DNA of 64,000 nt from Macrotis lagotis (Eukaryota > Chordata > Mammalia > Peramelemorphia > Peramelidae): positions 141,589,822-141,653,821 of the forward strand of contig NC_133658.1 of the NCBI RefSeq assembly GCF_037893015.1, in the 5' to 3' direction. Position numbers and translations under genes: made by a program. The notes below the pieces were generated by a model. It saw nothing but the letters and a program-made list of their open reading frames with translations, ran no database searches and was not told the origin of the DNA. Shown here one piece after another: positions 1-11,289 of the stretch. The stretch's first letter is position 1. Each line of letters starts with the position of its first letter.

Positions 1-1500
1 GAAGGAAGGACAGATCATGCAAGAGGAAAGCCAATTTGAGAAATGTAAAAGGAACTGAATATCGGACTTGTATACAAAGCCCATCTAAAGGTAACAACAC
101 TATGGAGAGAAAAATATGACTGAAGTTATTTTGACAGGGGAAACTGAAAATTTATTTGGGATATAACTGAATTACTATTGGAAATATCAAAGAAGAGATG
201 CTTAAAAGTTAGGTATATTTTTCTGGCTTAAATAGTATCACACTCCATATAGAGGAACTTATGATCATTACTGAGAAAAAGAGGGAAGTAATATTAACTG
301 TTATAATTGCATTATTTGAGCATGTGAAAACATAGAAGCAAAATTTACTCAACATTTTTCAGAAAAGTAGAACATTTAAGGCTCAGAAGAAGACGAAAAT
401 CTTTATCATTTGATTAATGCATTATAGACTTCTGTAATAAATAATTTGTGTTAGAGAAGAATATATAGATTTGAGCAACAAATTGTATAATTGGCTGTAT
501 TTTTCACCTGTAATTGGTATATAGTTACATGGTATTATCTCTGTTTTCAGCTTTTTTGTAATTATGATATTGATCATTTGTTTGTTTCTCATTTAAAAAA
601 AAAAAACTATCTTTTGGTATTGATGATTTGGATAAATGGACTAAAGACATCCAAATAACCTCCCAAAGAGATTTGATTCCTGAAAAGACAGCTGATAAGA
701 TAATTAAATAGTTACATCATCTTACCCTTTTTGGACATTGAACCCAGAGTATTATACAATTATGTATTATTATGCTTCTCTTTTGTTTTTTACCAAGTTT
801 TTTCAAAGTCTTTTTTTTTTCTGTAACCAGAGCCACTATATGCTACCAATAGAATTCAGGATCATATAACTCAGGTTGAGTATCAGCTTGGGCAATTGTG
901 AGCTTGTTGTGTAAACAGAAAAGAGGGAAGTGTAGAGGCCACTCAAGGGAGTTCTGGGTCAAGAGGCCAGTTATAGACAAAATAACCTGAGCTCTGAGCT
1001 GAAAGCTTCCTTAGAACTCTGATTTGATAATACAACTGAGCCATTTGTGGCCTTACTATTTGATAAGCCCTGTTTCCAAATTTCTTGATCTAGGTCACAA
1101 CCTGCTGGGTTACTTTCTGCCCATAACAAAGTTACATCATTGTTTTTATTCTGTATGCTAATTTTGTGATTTTCTTCCATAGGAACTGTTTAATGTTTTC
1201 AATAAACTGACTCTGTCAGTCATCCTGCTGATATACATTTTCTAATACATTTTCTTTCCTCTCCTGAGCTGAATCCATCTGCTGGTGGACAGGGGAACTC
1301 AACAATTCATGTTTTAATTTTGTTAACCTTAGTGATTCCTCTTTAATCCATATGGAATACTCTACAAAAATATTTTATGCTATTCTTGCAATCATTTTAT
1401 TCATATTGAAATTGATACTCTCTGGATCTTTGCCTCTTAAGTTGTATAACTTCTTTTGTCTCTACTACTACAAACTTTACAAGTGAGGCCATTGTTTTGT
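1..1500. other. No recognised gene; unassigned AT-rich sequence
   Basis: I see no exon, RNA gene or recognisable repeat consensus here. A minus-strand reading frame at 971-1180 is open for 69 codons but matches no family I know. The + strand around 625-710 reads as a short open peptide ending in a stop, without splice sites. Both may be remnants of an old element. Confidence 0.4.
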
Positions 1501-1517
1501 GAGGGAGTGGCATGAGT

Positions 1518-1695
1518 TCCCCACATGAGATGATGTGTACTCTGTGGGCGAGTGTGTGAGTTCCCCAAATGAGATGGGGTTTTTTGTTTGTTTTCCCCCC
1601 TCTCTTTGGGTGATGATTCCTGTTCCCCATATGAGCTGATGTATTTCTCTCTCATTACAGGTAATGTTTGAGAATTCCCCACATGAGATGATCTG
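1518..1695 (-). repeat. Dispersed ~19-bp motif, four copies
   Basis: The motif GTTCCCCACATGAGATGATG and close variants occurs near 1518, 1560, 1622 and 1676, at irregular spacings of roughly 40-60 bp. On the minus strand each copy reads like CATCTCATGTGGGGAACTC. The copies lie inside a minus-strand frame (1437-1769) without stops, so they appear in the hypothetical peptide as repeated SSHVGNS-like words. Origin unknown; a leader or gag-proximal part of a decayed retroelement is possible. Confidence 0.55.
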
Positions 1696-1779
1696 TTCCC
1701 ATTCTGATGATAGGTTAGATCTAGAGGCCAAGTGAAGGGTGAAGGGTTGAGATCTTCCCTATCAGTCATCTTGGTCCAA

Positions 1780-2630
1780 GGAGAAGGAACTTCCTAAGGA
1801 CACTGAACTGAAGCATGTTGACCAGAGCATGTTCTGGGACATGGAGTGCTAGGAAACATTCCTAATAAACATGATTTGGGGTTCACACTGGGGACTTGGC
1901 CATCCCTGGGTATTTACCACAAGACACTTGGAGAGAGTGATTGTACTCAGGATCTGAGGATGTTTTGGCTGAAACTCCCAGATCAGTAAGTTCAGCCTTG
2001 CAAATACTTGGACCTGTGCCACTATTGTGTGACCCTCATAAAGGTCTTACTTAGGAAAGTGGGCTTTGAAAGTCACCTGCTTTGGAGAGGATGCTCTGCT
2101 GAAGGAGCTTTCCCAATCGAGACCCTGGAGGCCTTGTGACATCTAGAGACTTCCCTTGCCAGATTTCCAGGTTTGTGGAGTCTTCTCCTCTAGGTAACTT
2201 TTCTTTTTCTCTTACTTCTCCTTTCCTTTATCTATGCTGATGTTTTTCCTTTATATATGCATATACATAATTGTCTGTCTTTTGGGGTATAAGCATATTA
2301 ATCATTAAATTCACATTTAAAGACTAAAGAGAGGGTATCATTGTGAACAGATTTGAGCTGATCAAATAAAAGATTTGCATACCATGTAACCCTTTTATTA
2401 CACCATTGTTTTATAGATAAGGGCTTATTTTGTGCCTGGGATCATGGATTTACTGGGAGTCCTTGCCAGGAAGGGACAAGGTACTTCACATAAAGTTTAA
2501 TGATCTCATCTCAGAGCTTGACCAATGGATGGCAGTGGAGGGGGGTTCATGTTGATGTAAGAAATGTGGTCAGTGCAGAGGGAACCGATTAATTATAAAA
2601 TATATTTCTCTTAACATTTCTTCTACTTCA
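1780..2630. other. Unassigned, possible decayed LTR-like sequence
   Basis: No gene was found. On the minus strand the block has a TATA-like CATATATAAAGG (about 2250) and an AATAAAC-type word near 1860, the order expected of an LTR upstream of the repeated motif at 1.5-1.7 kb. No second LTR copy, primer binding site or target duplication was found, so this is only a suggestion. Confidence 0.2.
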
Positions 2631-2884
2631 CTACTATGATGGGCTGGCCATGTTGTTTGAATGCCAAATGTATGCTTATCAAAAAGAATATTTTATGGAA
2701 AACTCATACAGGGCAAGTACTCATGGGGGAGGGGCAAAAATGGATGGAAAAGGTTGATAGAGTATATTATGAGGAACAACAATTAAGTCACCATATCTAT
2801 AAAGTGATATCTGGAGGAGGGGGATAACATGTAAGAAGACTAAAAATAGGGATTGTGGAGTTTTTAAAATGCCAAAGAAGTAAT

Positions 2885-3110
2885 AGGCAGTATAGCTACA
2901 TGTAATACAGGAGATGGAGTGCTGGACCTGGAGTCCAGAAAAACCTGATTTCTAATCCTGCTTTCAAAACCAGGCTTTGCCTTACTTTCCTCATCTAAAA
3001 ATGGAAATAATATTACCTACCTCCAAAGATTGTTGTAAGGATAGAACTAAGATATTTGTAAAGCACCTTCCAAAGGTTAAAAGCGCTTTATAAATGCTGC
3101 TGGTGATAGA
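2885..3110 (+). mobile_element. MIR/THER-type CORE SINE
   Basis: The order is diagnostic: a tRNA-like start with GTGCTGGACCTGGAGTC, then CCTCATCTAAAAATGG, then GTTGTAAGGATAGA and the tail GTAAAGCACCTTCC with a GCGCTTTATAAATGCT-like end. This is the ancient mammalian CORE-SINE layout with an L2-like 3' end. It is diverged and has no visible target duplication. Confidence 0.75.
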
Positions 3111-3239
3111 GATGAGTTACTGGAGTTTACTGAGTGGAGGGATGACTGGTCCTTTGGGAAATCACATCCCTCACTTTCCTGGGCCTCAGATGCTCCTCAG
3201 AGTGGGACTTGGATGATCTCTGAATCAAGTTTAACCGAC

Positions 3240-3633
3240 AAGAATTATGGTTTTGCAAAGCCGTGTCGCAAATATTTAACAAGTTCCTCTAAAAGGAAAA
3301 GGTCAGTCTGCCCAGCTGTAGCCCCGTGTCAGTCGTCTGGACACACATTACAGCGAGGCCCGACGCGTTGCACGGACCTGACAGTTGCATGGCTGTTACT
3401 GATCGCTGAACTTGAACTTGCCTCCAGCTGGGCCCACCCTGCGGGGCCCCGGGGTCCCAGGGCACGTACCGGTGTCGGAGGAGGCCAGCGAGGCGGAGTC
3501 CAAGCGCAGCCTCTCGAGGGCTCTCCCTGACGCTACGTGCCCTCTCGAGACCACCAGAAGTCGCCTTTTTTTCCACGCCCCCCCCCCCATTCACACAACG
3601 GTGGCTCCCTCAGACCTGCTCCCCGGCTTTGTC
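3240..3633 (+). promoter_or_regulatory. CpG island / putative promoter and 5' UTR of the ADAM gene
   Basis: A hand count finds about 25 CpG dinucleotides in roughly 360 bp (3241-3600), whereas most of the window has almost none. The patch ends directly upstream of the first in-frame ATG of the ADAM reading frame at 3634. It has no obvious TATA box. The minus strand also carries a GC-rich open frame through 3396-3590 with a donor-like CACCG/GTACGT at about 3468, so a divergent transcript is possible. Promoter activity is inferred from composition and position. Confidence 0.65.
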
Positions 3634-3679
3634 ATGTTTCCTCTCTTGTTGCTTGTTTTTGGGCTGTTCAGAGACATCC
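3634..3679 (+). CDS. ADAM18-like: ADAM gene coding exon 1: signal peptide
   Basis: The exon encodes residues 1-15, MFPLLLLVFGLFRDI, plus the first base of codon 16. It is a compact hydrophobic signal peptide like those of ADAM2, ADAM18 and ADAM32. The donor is CATCC/GTAAGT, a near-perfect site. The ATG at 3634 is the first in this frame although the frame stays open upstream; position -3 is G. The split codon C/GT joins exactly to exon 2 and gives Arg16. The exon lies at the edge of the CpG island. The 5' UTR and any upstream noncoding exon were not resolved. Confidence 0.75.
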
Positions 3680-4159
3680 GTAAGTTCGGCTCCCACCCAG
3701 AGACTGGGCAACATTCATTGATTTATTCATTTTAGTGGGAGGAAGAAGCAGCGCATATTTATGGGGGGGAGAGCCAGCTACGCCCCTTCTCTCTCCTCCC
3801 CTTCCCCCCCTTCACCAATCTTTGGGGTCTTATGATAACGAAAAAGTACCCCCTTTTAGAAGCAGTTCCCATTGGTTACATTTGTTTCCTTTTTGTAACT
3901 TAAGTTTAAATCTTAGCCCCTTCCCCCTGTAACTTGCCCCTACTACCCCAGGTCTGCATTCCGGTGTAAGGTAGCCAACTTCAGGAGGCAGGATGCCAGA
4001 GTCTGGAAGGACTGAGTTTGAATCCCTGCCCCCCCCCCCAAAAAAAAAAACTACCTTGTTTGGCCCTGGACAGGTATCTTCACCCGTCTCAGACTCAATT
4101 TATTCTCATCCATACAATGGGCACCTACCTCAAAGGTCTGCAATATAATATAATAATTC

Positions 4160-4349
4160 TTGTCCTTCATTCTTTTTTTTTAGGATTTTTTTTTTTTTGC
4201 AAGGCAAATGGGGTTAAGTAGCTTGCCCAAGGCCACACAGCTAGGTAATTATTAAGTGTCTGAGCTCGGATTTGAACCCAGGTACTCCTGACTCCAGGGT
4301 TGGTGCTTTATCCACTGGGCCACCTAGCTGCCCCTTGTCCTTCATTCTT
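4160..4349 (-). mobile_element. Marsupial tRNA-derived SINE, minus, with target duplication
   Basis: Reads as the reverse complement of the common SINE: poly-T, GCAAGGCAAATGGGGTTAAG, the CACACAGCTAGG box, then CCACCTAGCTGCCCC. A perfect 15-bp duplication, TTGTCCTTCATTCTT, flanks it (4160-4174 and 4335-4349). The target belongs to another SINE immediately downstream, so this is a SINE inserted into a SINE. Confidence 0.92.
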
Positions 4350-4580
4350 GAAGAAGAGCCCACATCGGGGAGGTGATGCCATGACAAGCATGTGCTAAGC
4401 CACCAGCCTCACTTTCTTCTCCAAGAGTCAGATGTGAATCAGGACAACTGGAGATGGCCTTGGATGCACCTTGCCCGAGGTCACACATCTAGTTGGTGTT
4501 AGTTGTCTGAGGCCAGATTCAAACTCTAGTCCTCCTGCCTCCATGGCTAGTGCTCTATCCGCTGCACCACCAACTGCTCC
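4350..4580 (-). mobile_element. Long-tail marsupial SINE, minus
   Basis: This has the same tRNA-like head (ending CCACCAACTGCTCC on this strand) but a longer 3' body that includes the CCACCAGCCTCACTTTCTTCT and GGTGATGCCATGACAAGCA segments. Relatives occur at 15624-15935, 25588-25700 and 27871-28130. Its 3' end was the target of the SINE at 4160-4349. Confidence 0.85.
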
Positions 4581-4719
4581 AGAATAACCTAATATATGTA
4601 AAACACAATGGTATTCCTGCACTATCAGTGTTAGTGATTGTTATTATTTTCAGGTGGAAGACCTTCAGATACTTCTAAGGGGAGTTTGATGAGGAAGGGA
4701 CATGAGGGAATTATAGTAT

Positions 4720-4855
4720 ATCAGGCAACAGGCATTTATTATAAGTGCTAACTTTGTGGCCAGACTGTGTAGCAGGCTTTTGGGATATAGAATTAAGCAT
4801 TGAATCAGTTCCTGCTCTCAAGGAATTTCCTTGAGGGAATCATGTGTATGTATGT
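4720..4855 (-). mobile_element. L2-type LINE 3' end, minus
   Basis: The sequence GGCATTTATTATAAGTGCTAAC followed by CCTGCTCTCAAGGAATTTCC is the reverse complement of the L2 3' end (the stretch around 'ccttgagggcagggact'). Confidence 0.6.
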
Positions 4856-4933
4856 AGTTATATATATGTAAAATTCTATGTACACACATGTAAAGTCAAC
4901 TGTGTACATAAACACTGAACAACATTGAATGAC

Positions 4934-4936
<3 letters not shown>

Positions 4937-4966
<30 letters not shown>
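4937..4966. repeat. (TA)n microsatellite
   Basis: About 15 uninterrupted TA dinucleotides, followed by impure TACATA repeats. Confidence 0.95.
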
Positions 4967-4972
<6 letters not shown>

Positions 4973-5094
4973 CATATGTAAAGTCAACTTTATACATACA
5001 TACATTTAAGGTCAGGATTGAGCAACAAATTCTGACTACCAAGTATCTATTTTCTGTTTATCTTGTATATATGTATATAACAAGGTAGTCAAAG

Positions 5095-5290
5095 GGTTTG
5101 TTGTTCAGTTGAGTATGACTCTTAATGACCCCATGGACAAGTATGGTCCAATGTAGCTCATTTGGTTTTCTTGGCAAAGATATTGGGGTGGTTTGGCACT
5201 TCCTTCTACAGTAGATTAAGGGAAATAGGGTCACACAGTGAGTTTCCAAGAGCAGATTTGAACTTAGGTTGAATTCAGGCAGCTGCAGAC
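5095..5290 (-). mobile_element. SINE with 'ccatggacaa / ttggttttcttggcaaa' body, minus
   Basis: The reverse complement contains the TTTGCCAAGAAAACC segment and the tail 'gagtcatact...aacaa' shared with 14003-14262, followed by the CORE-like AGATTTGAACTTAGG box. This is a distinct marsupial SINE family, diverged. Confidence 0.7.
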
Positions 5291-5599
5291 AGGACTTTCT
5301 CAAAATTGAATAAATGTAAGTGTTTTTTAGGGATGAATTAATGAAATGTTTGATATATAGCACACAAATGATATTATAAATGTCCAAATGACCCTTGGTA
5401 GGAAAAAAGCTTACCCACTCCTGATCTAAATCAACTATTTGACAAAAGACACACTAGTATCTAGAAGCTCAGAAAAGAAGAATGCAACATTCTCCTTATT
5501 CCCTTACTGGATTTACAATCTTCCCCAGCTGTCTGATTTTATATAGAAATCTAGAATCATGAACTTGGATGTCAGTTTATAGCAGTAAATAAATTTGTA

Positions 5600-6310
5600 A
5601 ACATTTATATAGTACCTCTATATACCAGACCCTGTTCTAAGCCCTGAGGATATAAATATAAAAGAAATAATTGTTATGCTCAAGGAACTTTCATTTTACT
5701 AAAAAGATACAAAATGTTCATACAAAAGCAAATACAGAGTACACAAAATACATAGCAACTGGGGTAGCATGGAATACAAACAATGGGGAAGGGTGGTTCA
5801 AGAAAAATCTTTTGAAAAAAGGAACACTTGACCTGAACCTTGAAAAGAGTTTGTTGTACCAAGAAGTGGTGGATGAAAAGCAAGAGCATTTAGGCATAGG
5901 TTACAACCTGTATAAAAGCATTTAGTCTGGAGATAGAACATTAAGCCAATTTACCTGAACAGTAGAAGTTGTTAGGTAGGGTAAAGTAAATCAGCAAGTT
6001 TGGAACCATAAAGTAGGCAGTAGTATTTTATCATAAAGGCAATGGCAAAACATTGAAATTATTTGAAAAGTGGAGACAGTACTTTAAAAATATTTTCTCA
6101 GATGAAAGAGGAATGAATTATAGAGAGAAGAAACTGGGTGTGGGGAGACTAATTAGGAAGCTATTATAAAAGTCCTGGAAAAATTTGTCTGGACAAGATT
6201 GTGTGAATGTAGAAAAGGGGTCAAATGCTAGAGAATAGACAACTGATTGATTATAGAAATAAAGGGGAATTAAGTCAAGGATGACTCCTAACTTGCAAAC
6301 CTGGATGATT
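5600..6310 (-). mobile_element. L2-type LINE fragment, minus
   Basis: Successive segments are the reverse complement of an L2 ORF2 3' half: a 3' tail near 5610-5690, CTTGACCTGAACCTTGAAAAG, then GGAGACTAATTAGGAAGCTA with TAAAAGTCCTGG, and AAGTCAAGGATGACTCC. Heavily decayed; no intact frame. Confidence 0.7.
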
Positions 6311-6649
6311 GGAAAAGTGCTGGTATATTTATAATTACAATAGCATAATATTTATATCTTGTCTCCTATAAGCGTATCTACTACTCCAACTCCAATTTAC
6401 TAGGTTTCTAATCTATAAGGGTTCAGGATATTCCAAGGTTCCATACTCATAAAATTCTAGTCCACCGATATCCACCTGCAAGTTAACCTTCTGTAATAAA
6501 CTAATTGACTCATTCAGCTCACAGCTAAAAAAATTTACTGAAATGGCAAGGCATTTAGTGGCAAATTATTAACTTATAAACCTGGCACACTCTTCGACAA
6601 ATACAGCATCAGTTGGACAAGTGGGTACATGTTTAGAGTGAGTTAGTAG

Positions 6650-7010
6650 AGAGGTGATCATTTATCAAATGCTTACTATGGGCTACACTGTGCTAAACTC
6701 CACAGTTAAAGAAAAAGTGAAGATAGTCTGCTTTCAAGTTTATATACTAATGGGGAAGATACATAAATCATTCTTAGAGGGGAATACACTAGCTGCTAAA
6801 GGGACTGAGAAAATCTTCTGTAAATGATAGTGGTGGTTAAACTGAGTCATGAGAGAAACAAAATTTTAAGAGATAATAAATGAAGAGAAAGCATTCTAGG
6901 CATTCAAGATGACTAGTGAAACTGTATAGTCCAATAATAGAATATTATGTGTAAGGAACATAAAGTAGGCAAGTAAGTCTAGATCCAGTACATGGAAGGC
7001 AGTACTTTGT
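6650..7010 (-). mobile_element. L2-type LINE 3' end, minus
   Basis: It starts with an L2 3'-end-like ATTTATCAAATGCTTACTAT and GTGCTAAACTCCA, then 'ctttcaagtttatatactaatgggg', in the same order as the fragment at 5600-6310. Decayed. Confidence 0.6.
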
Positions 7011-7014
7011 CTGG

Positions 7015-8255
7015 TTCTTGGCCTTCATTATGGAAGACTAAAATAATATTATATTAAAGACAAGTTACAATGGTCTAACTGTGGCAGATCAGATCAATAT
7101 GATCTAGGAATGCTCTACCACAGAATGAACACAAATAGTCCATGTGAATACCTGGGTTGAGTACTCTATAATTAGGCATTTCATTTCAACTGCTTCAATT
7201 TTATCTTCCTTATAGAGTGTAGCACCCTCTCTTTTGTGGCTATGACATGGCCAGTTCTGTGCCAGGATCTCTCATGCTGCACAATGGATTCCATAGTTCA
7301 TAAGGGAGAAAATGTTCTAGTATTGTTTTTTTTTTCCTGACCCACCTGAGCACTTATCCCGTGTGAGTTTTCCATAAAATAGAAAATTTTTGACAAGGGT
7401 ATGTTTGACATTCAAACAATATGGCCAGCCCATTGGAGTTGTTCTCTCTGTAGTAATGTTTGAATGTTTGGCAATTTAGCTCATGAAAGAACCTCATTGT
7501 CTGGTATCTCATCCTGCCAATTTATCTTCAGGATCTTCCTAAGAAATTTAAATGGAAGCAATTCAGTTTCATGGCATGGCACTGATAGACTATCAAAGTT
7601 TCACAGGCATACAACAATGAAGTCAGCACAGTGACACTGTAGACTTCCAGTTTGGTAGTCAGTCTAATACCTCTTCTCTTCCACATTTTTTTTGGAGCCT
7701 CCCAAATACTGTGCTAGCTCTGGTATTACATGTATCGACCACATCATCAATGTTTACCTCCCTGGAAAGTCCATTGCCAAGATAAGTGCACTTATCCACA
7801 GTATTCAAACTTCTCCATTTGCTTTAACTAATTGTACCACATATGGATGGTGTATGATGAATCACCTGTATTTTCTTGGTGTTAATTATTAGGCCAAAAT
7901 GAGCACAAGCAGCAGAGAATCAATCCATATTTTGTTGCATCAGAACTTCAGACAGAAAAATCATGGAGCACTGGCCCTGGAGTCAGGAGTACCTGAGTTC
8001 AAATCCGACCTCAGACACTATAAATTGCCTAGTTGTGTGACCTTGGGCAAGTCACTTAACTCCATTGCCTTAAATAAAAAAAAAGAAAAATCATGCATCA
8101 TTTCTCCCTCCATTTTGGTCTTCAAGTTGAAGAATTTACCATCAGTGCAGTAGACTGAACTTGATGCTGTGTTCATCTTCAGTGAAAGCATTTGCAAACA
8201 TGGCTGAAGACATCATGCTAAAAAACATGGGAGCAAGGACATCAGAAAGAATATA
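7015..8255 (-). mobile_element. RTE-clade LINE, 3' part, minus
   Basis: The reverse complement encodes the C-terminal part of an RTE (BovB-like) reverse transcriptase and its 3' region. Recognised segments on the + strand are TATGGCCAGCCCATTGGAGT, CTGGTATCTCATCCTGCCA, ACAGGCATACAACAATGAAG and TTTTCTTGGTGTTAATTATT. Frames are broken. A 5'-truncated SINE (7966-8083) interrupts it. An RTE endonuclease fragment of the opposite orientation lies at 58620-59490. Confidence 0.8.
7954..8095 (+). mobile_element. 5'-truncated SINE with perfect target duplication, plus
   Basis: The duplication AGAAAAATCATG is at 7954-7965 and 8084-8095. The insert starts inside the SINE at GAGCACTGGCCCTGG, so the first ~25 bp of the head are missing, and it ends in an A-rich tail. 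Confidence 0.9.
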
Positions 8256-8559
8256 CTATCAAGACATCTAAATGATTATAAATGTCTCCAAAAAGATATC
8301 ATAAGAAGACGGAAATTCAGCAATTACCTAATGAAACAATCCTGTGGATTTCAGATAGTATGGAGATGCACAGGATGTTCAAGAGAGAAATCAGAATGGA
8401 AGGAAGGAAAGAAGTTAATAGGGAACAGAAGAATTTATGGTCCTCATATTAGAAATAATTCACACAACAGAAACATTTGAATTCATTGTGGCAATTCTAT
8501 TCAAAGAAGCAAAAGAAGAAGCAATGAAAACTTCTCCAATATGCTAGAATCAGAAGGTA

Positions 8560-8890
8560 AAATATAAATTCAAATAATCTTCCAATCTCCAGAATTAATT
8601 TGGAAGAACTGGCCTAGCATTTCCTGATTTCAAAATATAAAGTAGAAGTCACCAAAAGATTCTGGTAGTGGCTAAGAAATAGAATGGTGGATCAGGTACA
8701 CGATGTATTTATCTAGTATTTGATAAACCTAAAGATCCAAGCTTTTTGAGAAAGAATACATTTGAAAAAAATTATTGAGAAAACTGGAAAGCAGTTTGAC
8801 AAAAACTAGGCATAGACCAGCAACTCACACTGTATACCATGATGAGGTCAAAATGGATACATAACTTAGACATAAATGACAGGCCTCACC
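8560..8890 (+). mobile_element. L1 ORF2 C-terminal fragment, plus
   Basis: L1 segments 'aactggcctagcatttcctga', CTAAGAAATAGAATGGTGGA, TTTGATAAACCTAAAGA and GGTCAAAATGGATACATAA occur in the order of an L1 ORF2 3' region. Stops and frameshifts throughout. Confidence 0.7.
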
Positions 8891-8899
8891 AAAGTAACA

Positions 8900-9660
8900 A
8901 AAGAGAGAACTTTAGATTGGGGATACAAATATGCAGAATTGAAGGACAGCCTGGGAGAGAGCAAAAAGCAATACTAAAGGGAAATATGTTCACCAGACAA
9001 GTCAAACATGCCATTGCTGATGTCAGAGGGTTTAGAGAGAGTTAAGGATCATTGGTCTCCTAGAACAACTTGGCAGGACAAAAACACCCAACTTAATACC
9101 ATAAGGAAATATTAGAAGCAAACTGCCCAGAACTTCTGAACATAGAAAAAGTTCATTTGAAAGAATTCACAGATTTCCTCCAGGAAAAAAAAAATCTGAA
9201 ATCCCAAAACCTCAAAATCCCAAAAGCCTCAAGTATACACACTTCAAGACCCACAGCAGTTTAGTTTAATAGTTTAATAACTCAGTTCAGAAACATTAAA
9301 ATTTGTAAGGAGAAAGATCTTCAAATACAAAAGAAAGGACATTTGAATAACAGAAGACTGAAGAAGGATGCAGCTGGAAAAAGATAAAAGTAAAGAAATA
9401 ATGCATTCTGAAGAAAAATGGAACTGTAGCTCAGTATTACCTACTGAGTAGGTAATATCCCACAAATTTGAGCTTAACCATATAGACCAAAACATGTACA
9501 ATCAATATTAAAGAATCAATTTAAACAACTTTAAAGAACTGATGAGATTCACTTTACAAGGATTCCGAAAAATAGAAATGTAGGAATGAATAGAAGTAGC
9601 AACCAAGGACAGCAACAGCTGCAGTGACCACAGAGATCAATAAAATATTTCTTTCTAAAT
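8900..9660 (+). mobile_element. L1 ORF1-like fragment, plus
   Basis: The stretch around 9100-9350 reads like the L1 ORF1 RNA-binding region (ANCPELLNIEKVHLKEF, then a KEKDLQIQKKGHL-like segment), related to the antisense copy at 35.4-36.1 kb (NCLEFLNIENQ, RRKIFKFNKKDS). Very degenerate; boundaries uncertain. Confidence 0.45.
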
Positions 9661-9689
9661 AAAGACAAGGAGAAAGAGATAAGATTATG

Positions 9690-11250
9690 TTATGAAACCT
9701 CATCTGGACCCTCACTCCTGCTAAGCAGTCCTACATTATCTCCCATATCAATTCACTATACTACTCTAAAGGGACTTGTCCCACTCTTTGCATTCATCCT
9801 CAAATCACTCATGGTTTTTTCCGTCCCCCCCAACCCCACTGCCCCACTATCTCAGCTGAGACCTTTGCTTCTTATTTTATTGAAAAAGACCATTTGTCAT
9901 CTCCCTCTTTCTTTCCATTTTCTCATCTATCAGATAATTTCTATCACTTTCTCTTCCTTTACCTATCTAACCATCATGAAAAGACCTGACCCCTTACTGT
10001 GGCTAACATCTCTACTTAAGTGATTTCGTTCTGTTCTATTTCCAAATGGCTTCCTCTGTCATCATCATCCCCTCTTTTCAATCTTTCCCTCTGTACTGCC
10101 TCTTTCTACTGCCTATAACTGTGCCCATGTCTCCCCATCTTGAAAAATCCCTCACTTGATACTTCTATCTTTTCTGTGAACCTGTATCTCTTCTGCCCTT
10201 TGTAACTAAGCTCTTCAAAAAAGACTGTCTACAATGGATAACTACACTTTCTCTTTTCTCACTCTCTTCTTAACACCTTTCAACTTATCTGACCTTATCA
10301 TCTTAACTTATATTCTCTCCCAAGTTGCTAATGATATCTTAGTTGCTAAATTCAGTGATTTTTTTTTTCAAGACAAATGGGGTTAAGTGGCTTGCCCAAG
10401 GCCACACAGGTAGGTAATTATTAAGTGTCTGAGGCTGGATTTGAACTCAGGTGCTCCTGACTCCATGATCGGTGCTCTATCCACTGCACCACCTAGCCAC
10501 CCTGCAGTGATTTTTCTTAATCCTTATTTCCTTTTCCTCTCTGTAGCCTATGATATGGGTTCCTTGATGCTCTTTTCTCTCTCTCAGCATTTGGAACTCC
10601 TGGTTTTCTTCCTATCAGATCACTCCCTTTGCTCTGTCTCCTTTGTTGAGTTCTTCTCCAGATGACGACCTCTAATTGTAGATGCCCCTCAGGATTCTGT
10701 TCTGATCTCTTCTCTTCATCCTCTTTACTAAAGTGTATATTTGTTTTCTGAATTTAATGACCATCCATCTCTATGCTGATACTTCTCACATTTATCTGTT
10801 TCATTCTTTGTTAACCTCTAATCTCATATTATCCTTTGCAACATCTTAAATCCACTTTATCTAAAATACTTTCCCCCATATACCCTACCTTTTACTTTCC
10901 CTATTACTATAATGGACAACATCATCCTCTTGTCTCTTAGGTTTACAACCTAGGAGTCTTGTCAAGTTCTTACTCTTCACTCCTCACGTCCAGTTATCAA
11001 GAGCTAATTTCACTTTTCCAACATCTCTTGAATATGTTTCTTTTTCTCCTCTTAATACCACTACCATACTAGTGCAGGCCCATGTCACCTCAAGACTGTA
11101 TTATTACAATAGCTATTGGTTTCTGTCTGCCTCTCTCTGCATTCTAATCCATCCTCCATTGTGCCTTTGAATATTTAAATATTTTCCTAAAATGTAGTTC
11201 CAAATGTAGTTCATCATCCTCGTATTCAGTAAACTCCAATGCTTTTTTAT
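9690..11250 (+). mobile_element. L2/CR1-type LINE, RT region, plus
   Basis: Pyrimidine-rich sense-strand L2 ORF2. Landmarks include AAAAAAGACTGTCTACAATGG, CCTCAGGATTCTGTTCTGAT, 'atctctatgctgatacttctcac' and 'acaatagctattggtttctg' in the canonical order. Many frameshifts. A minus SINE sits at 10363-10504. Small frames here (9811-10023, 10441-10665) are shadows. Confidence 0.75.
10353..10514 (-). mobile_element. Marsupial SINE with target duplication, minus
   Basis: CAGTGATTTT duplicates at 10353-10362 and 10505-10514, around a SINE reading from poly-T and GGGGTTAAGTGGCTTGCCC to CCACCTAGCCACCC. It splits an L2. Confidence 0.9.
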
Positions 11251-11289
11251 TGGAACTGATTAAATTTCTGAATATGAAACTGAACATTT

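Noticed and set aside
3396..3590. Calling the minus-strand GC-rich frame a coding exon
   Set aside because: Open frames are expected in GC-rich DNA. There is no recognised protein or acceptor, only a donor-like site; kept as a finding only.
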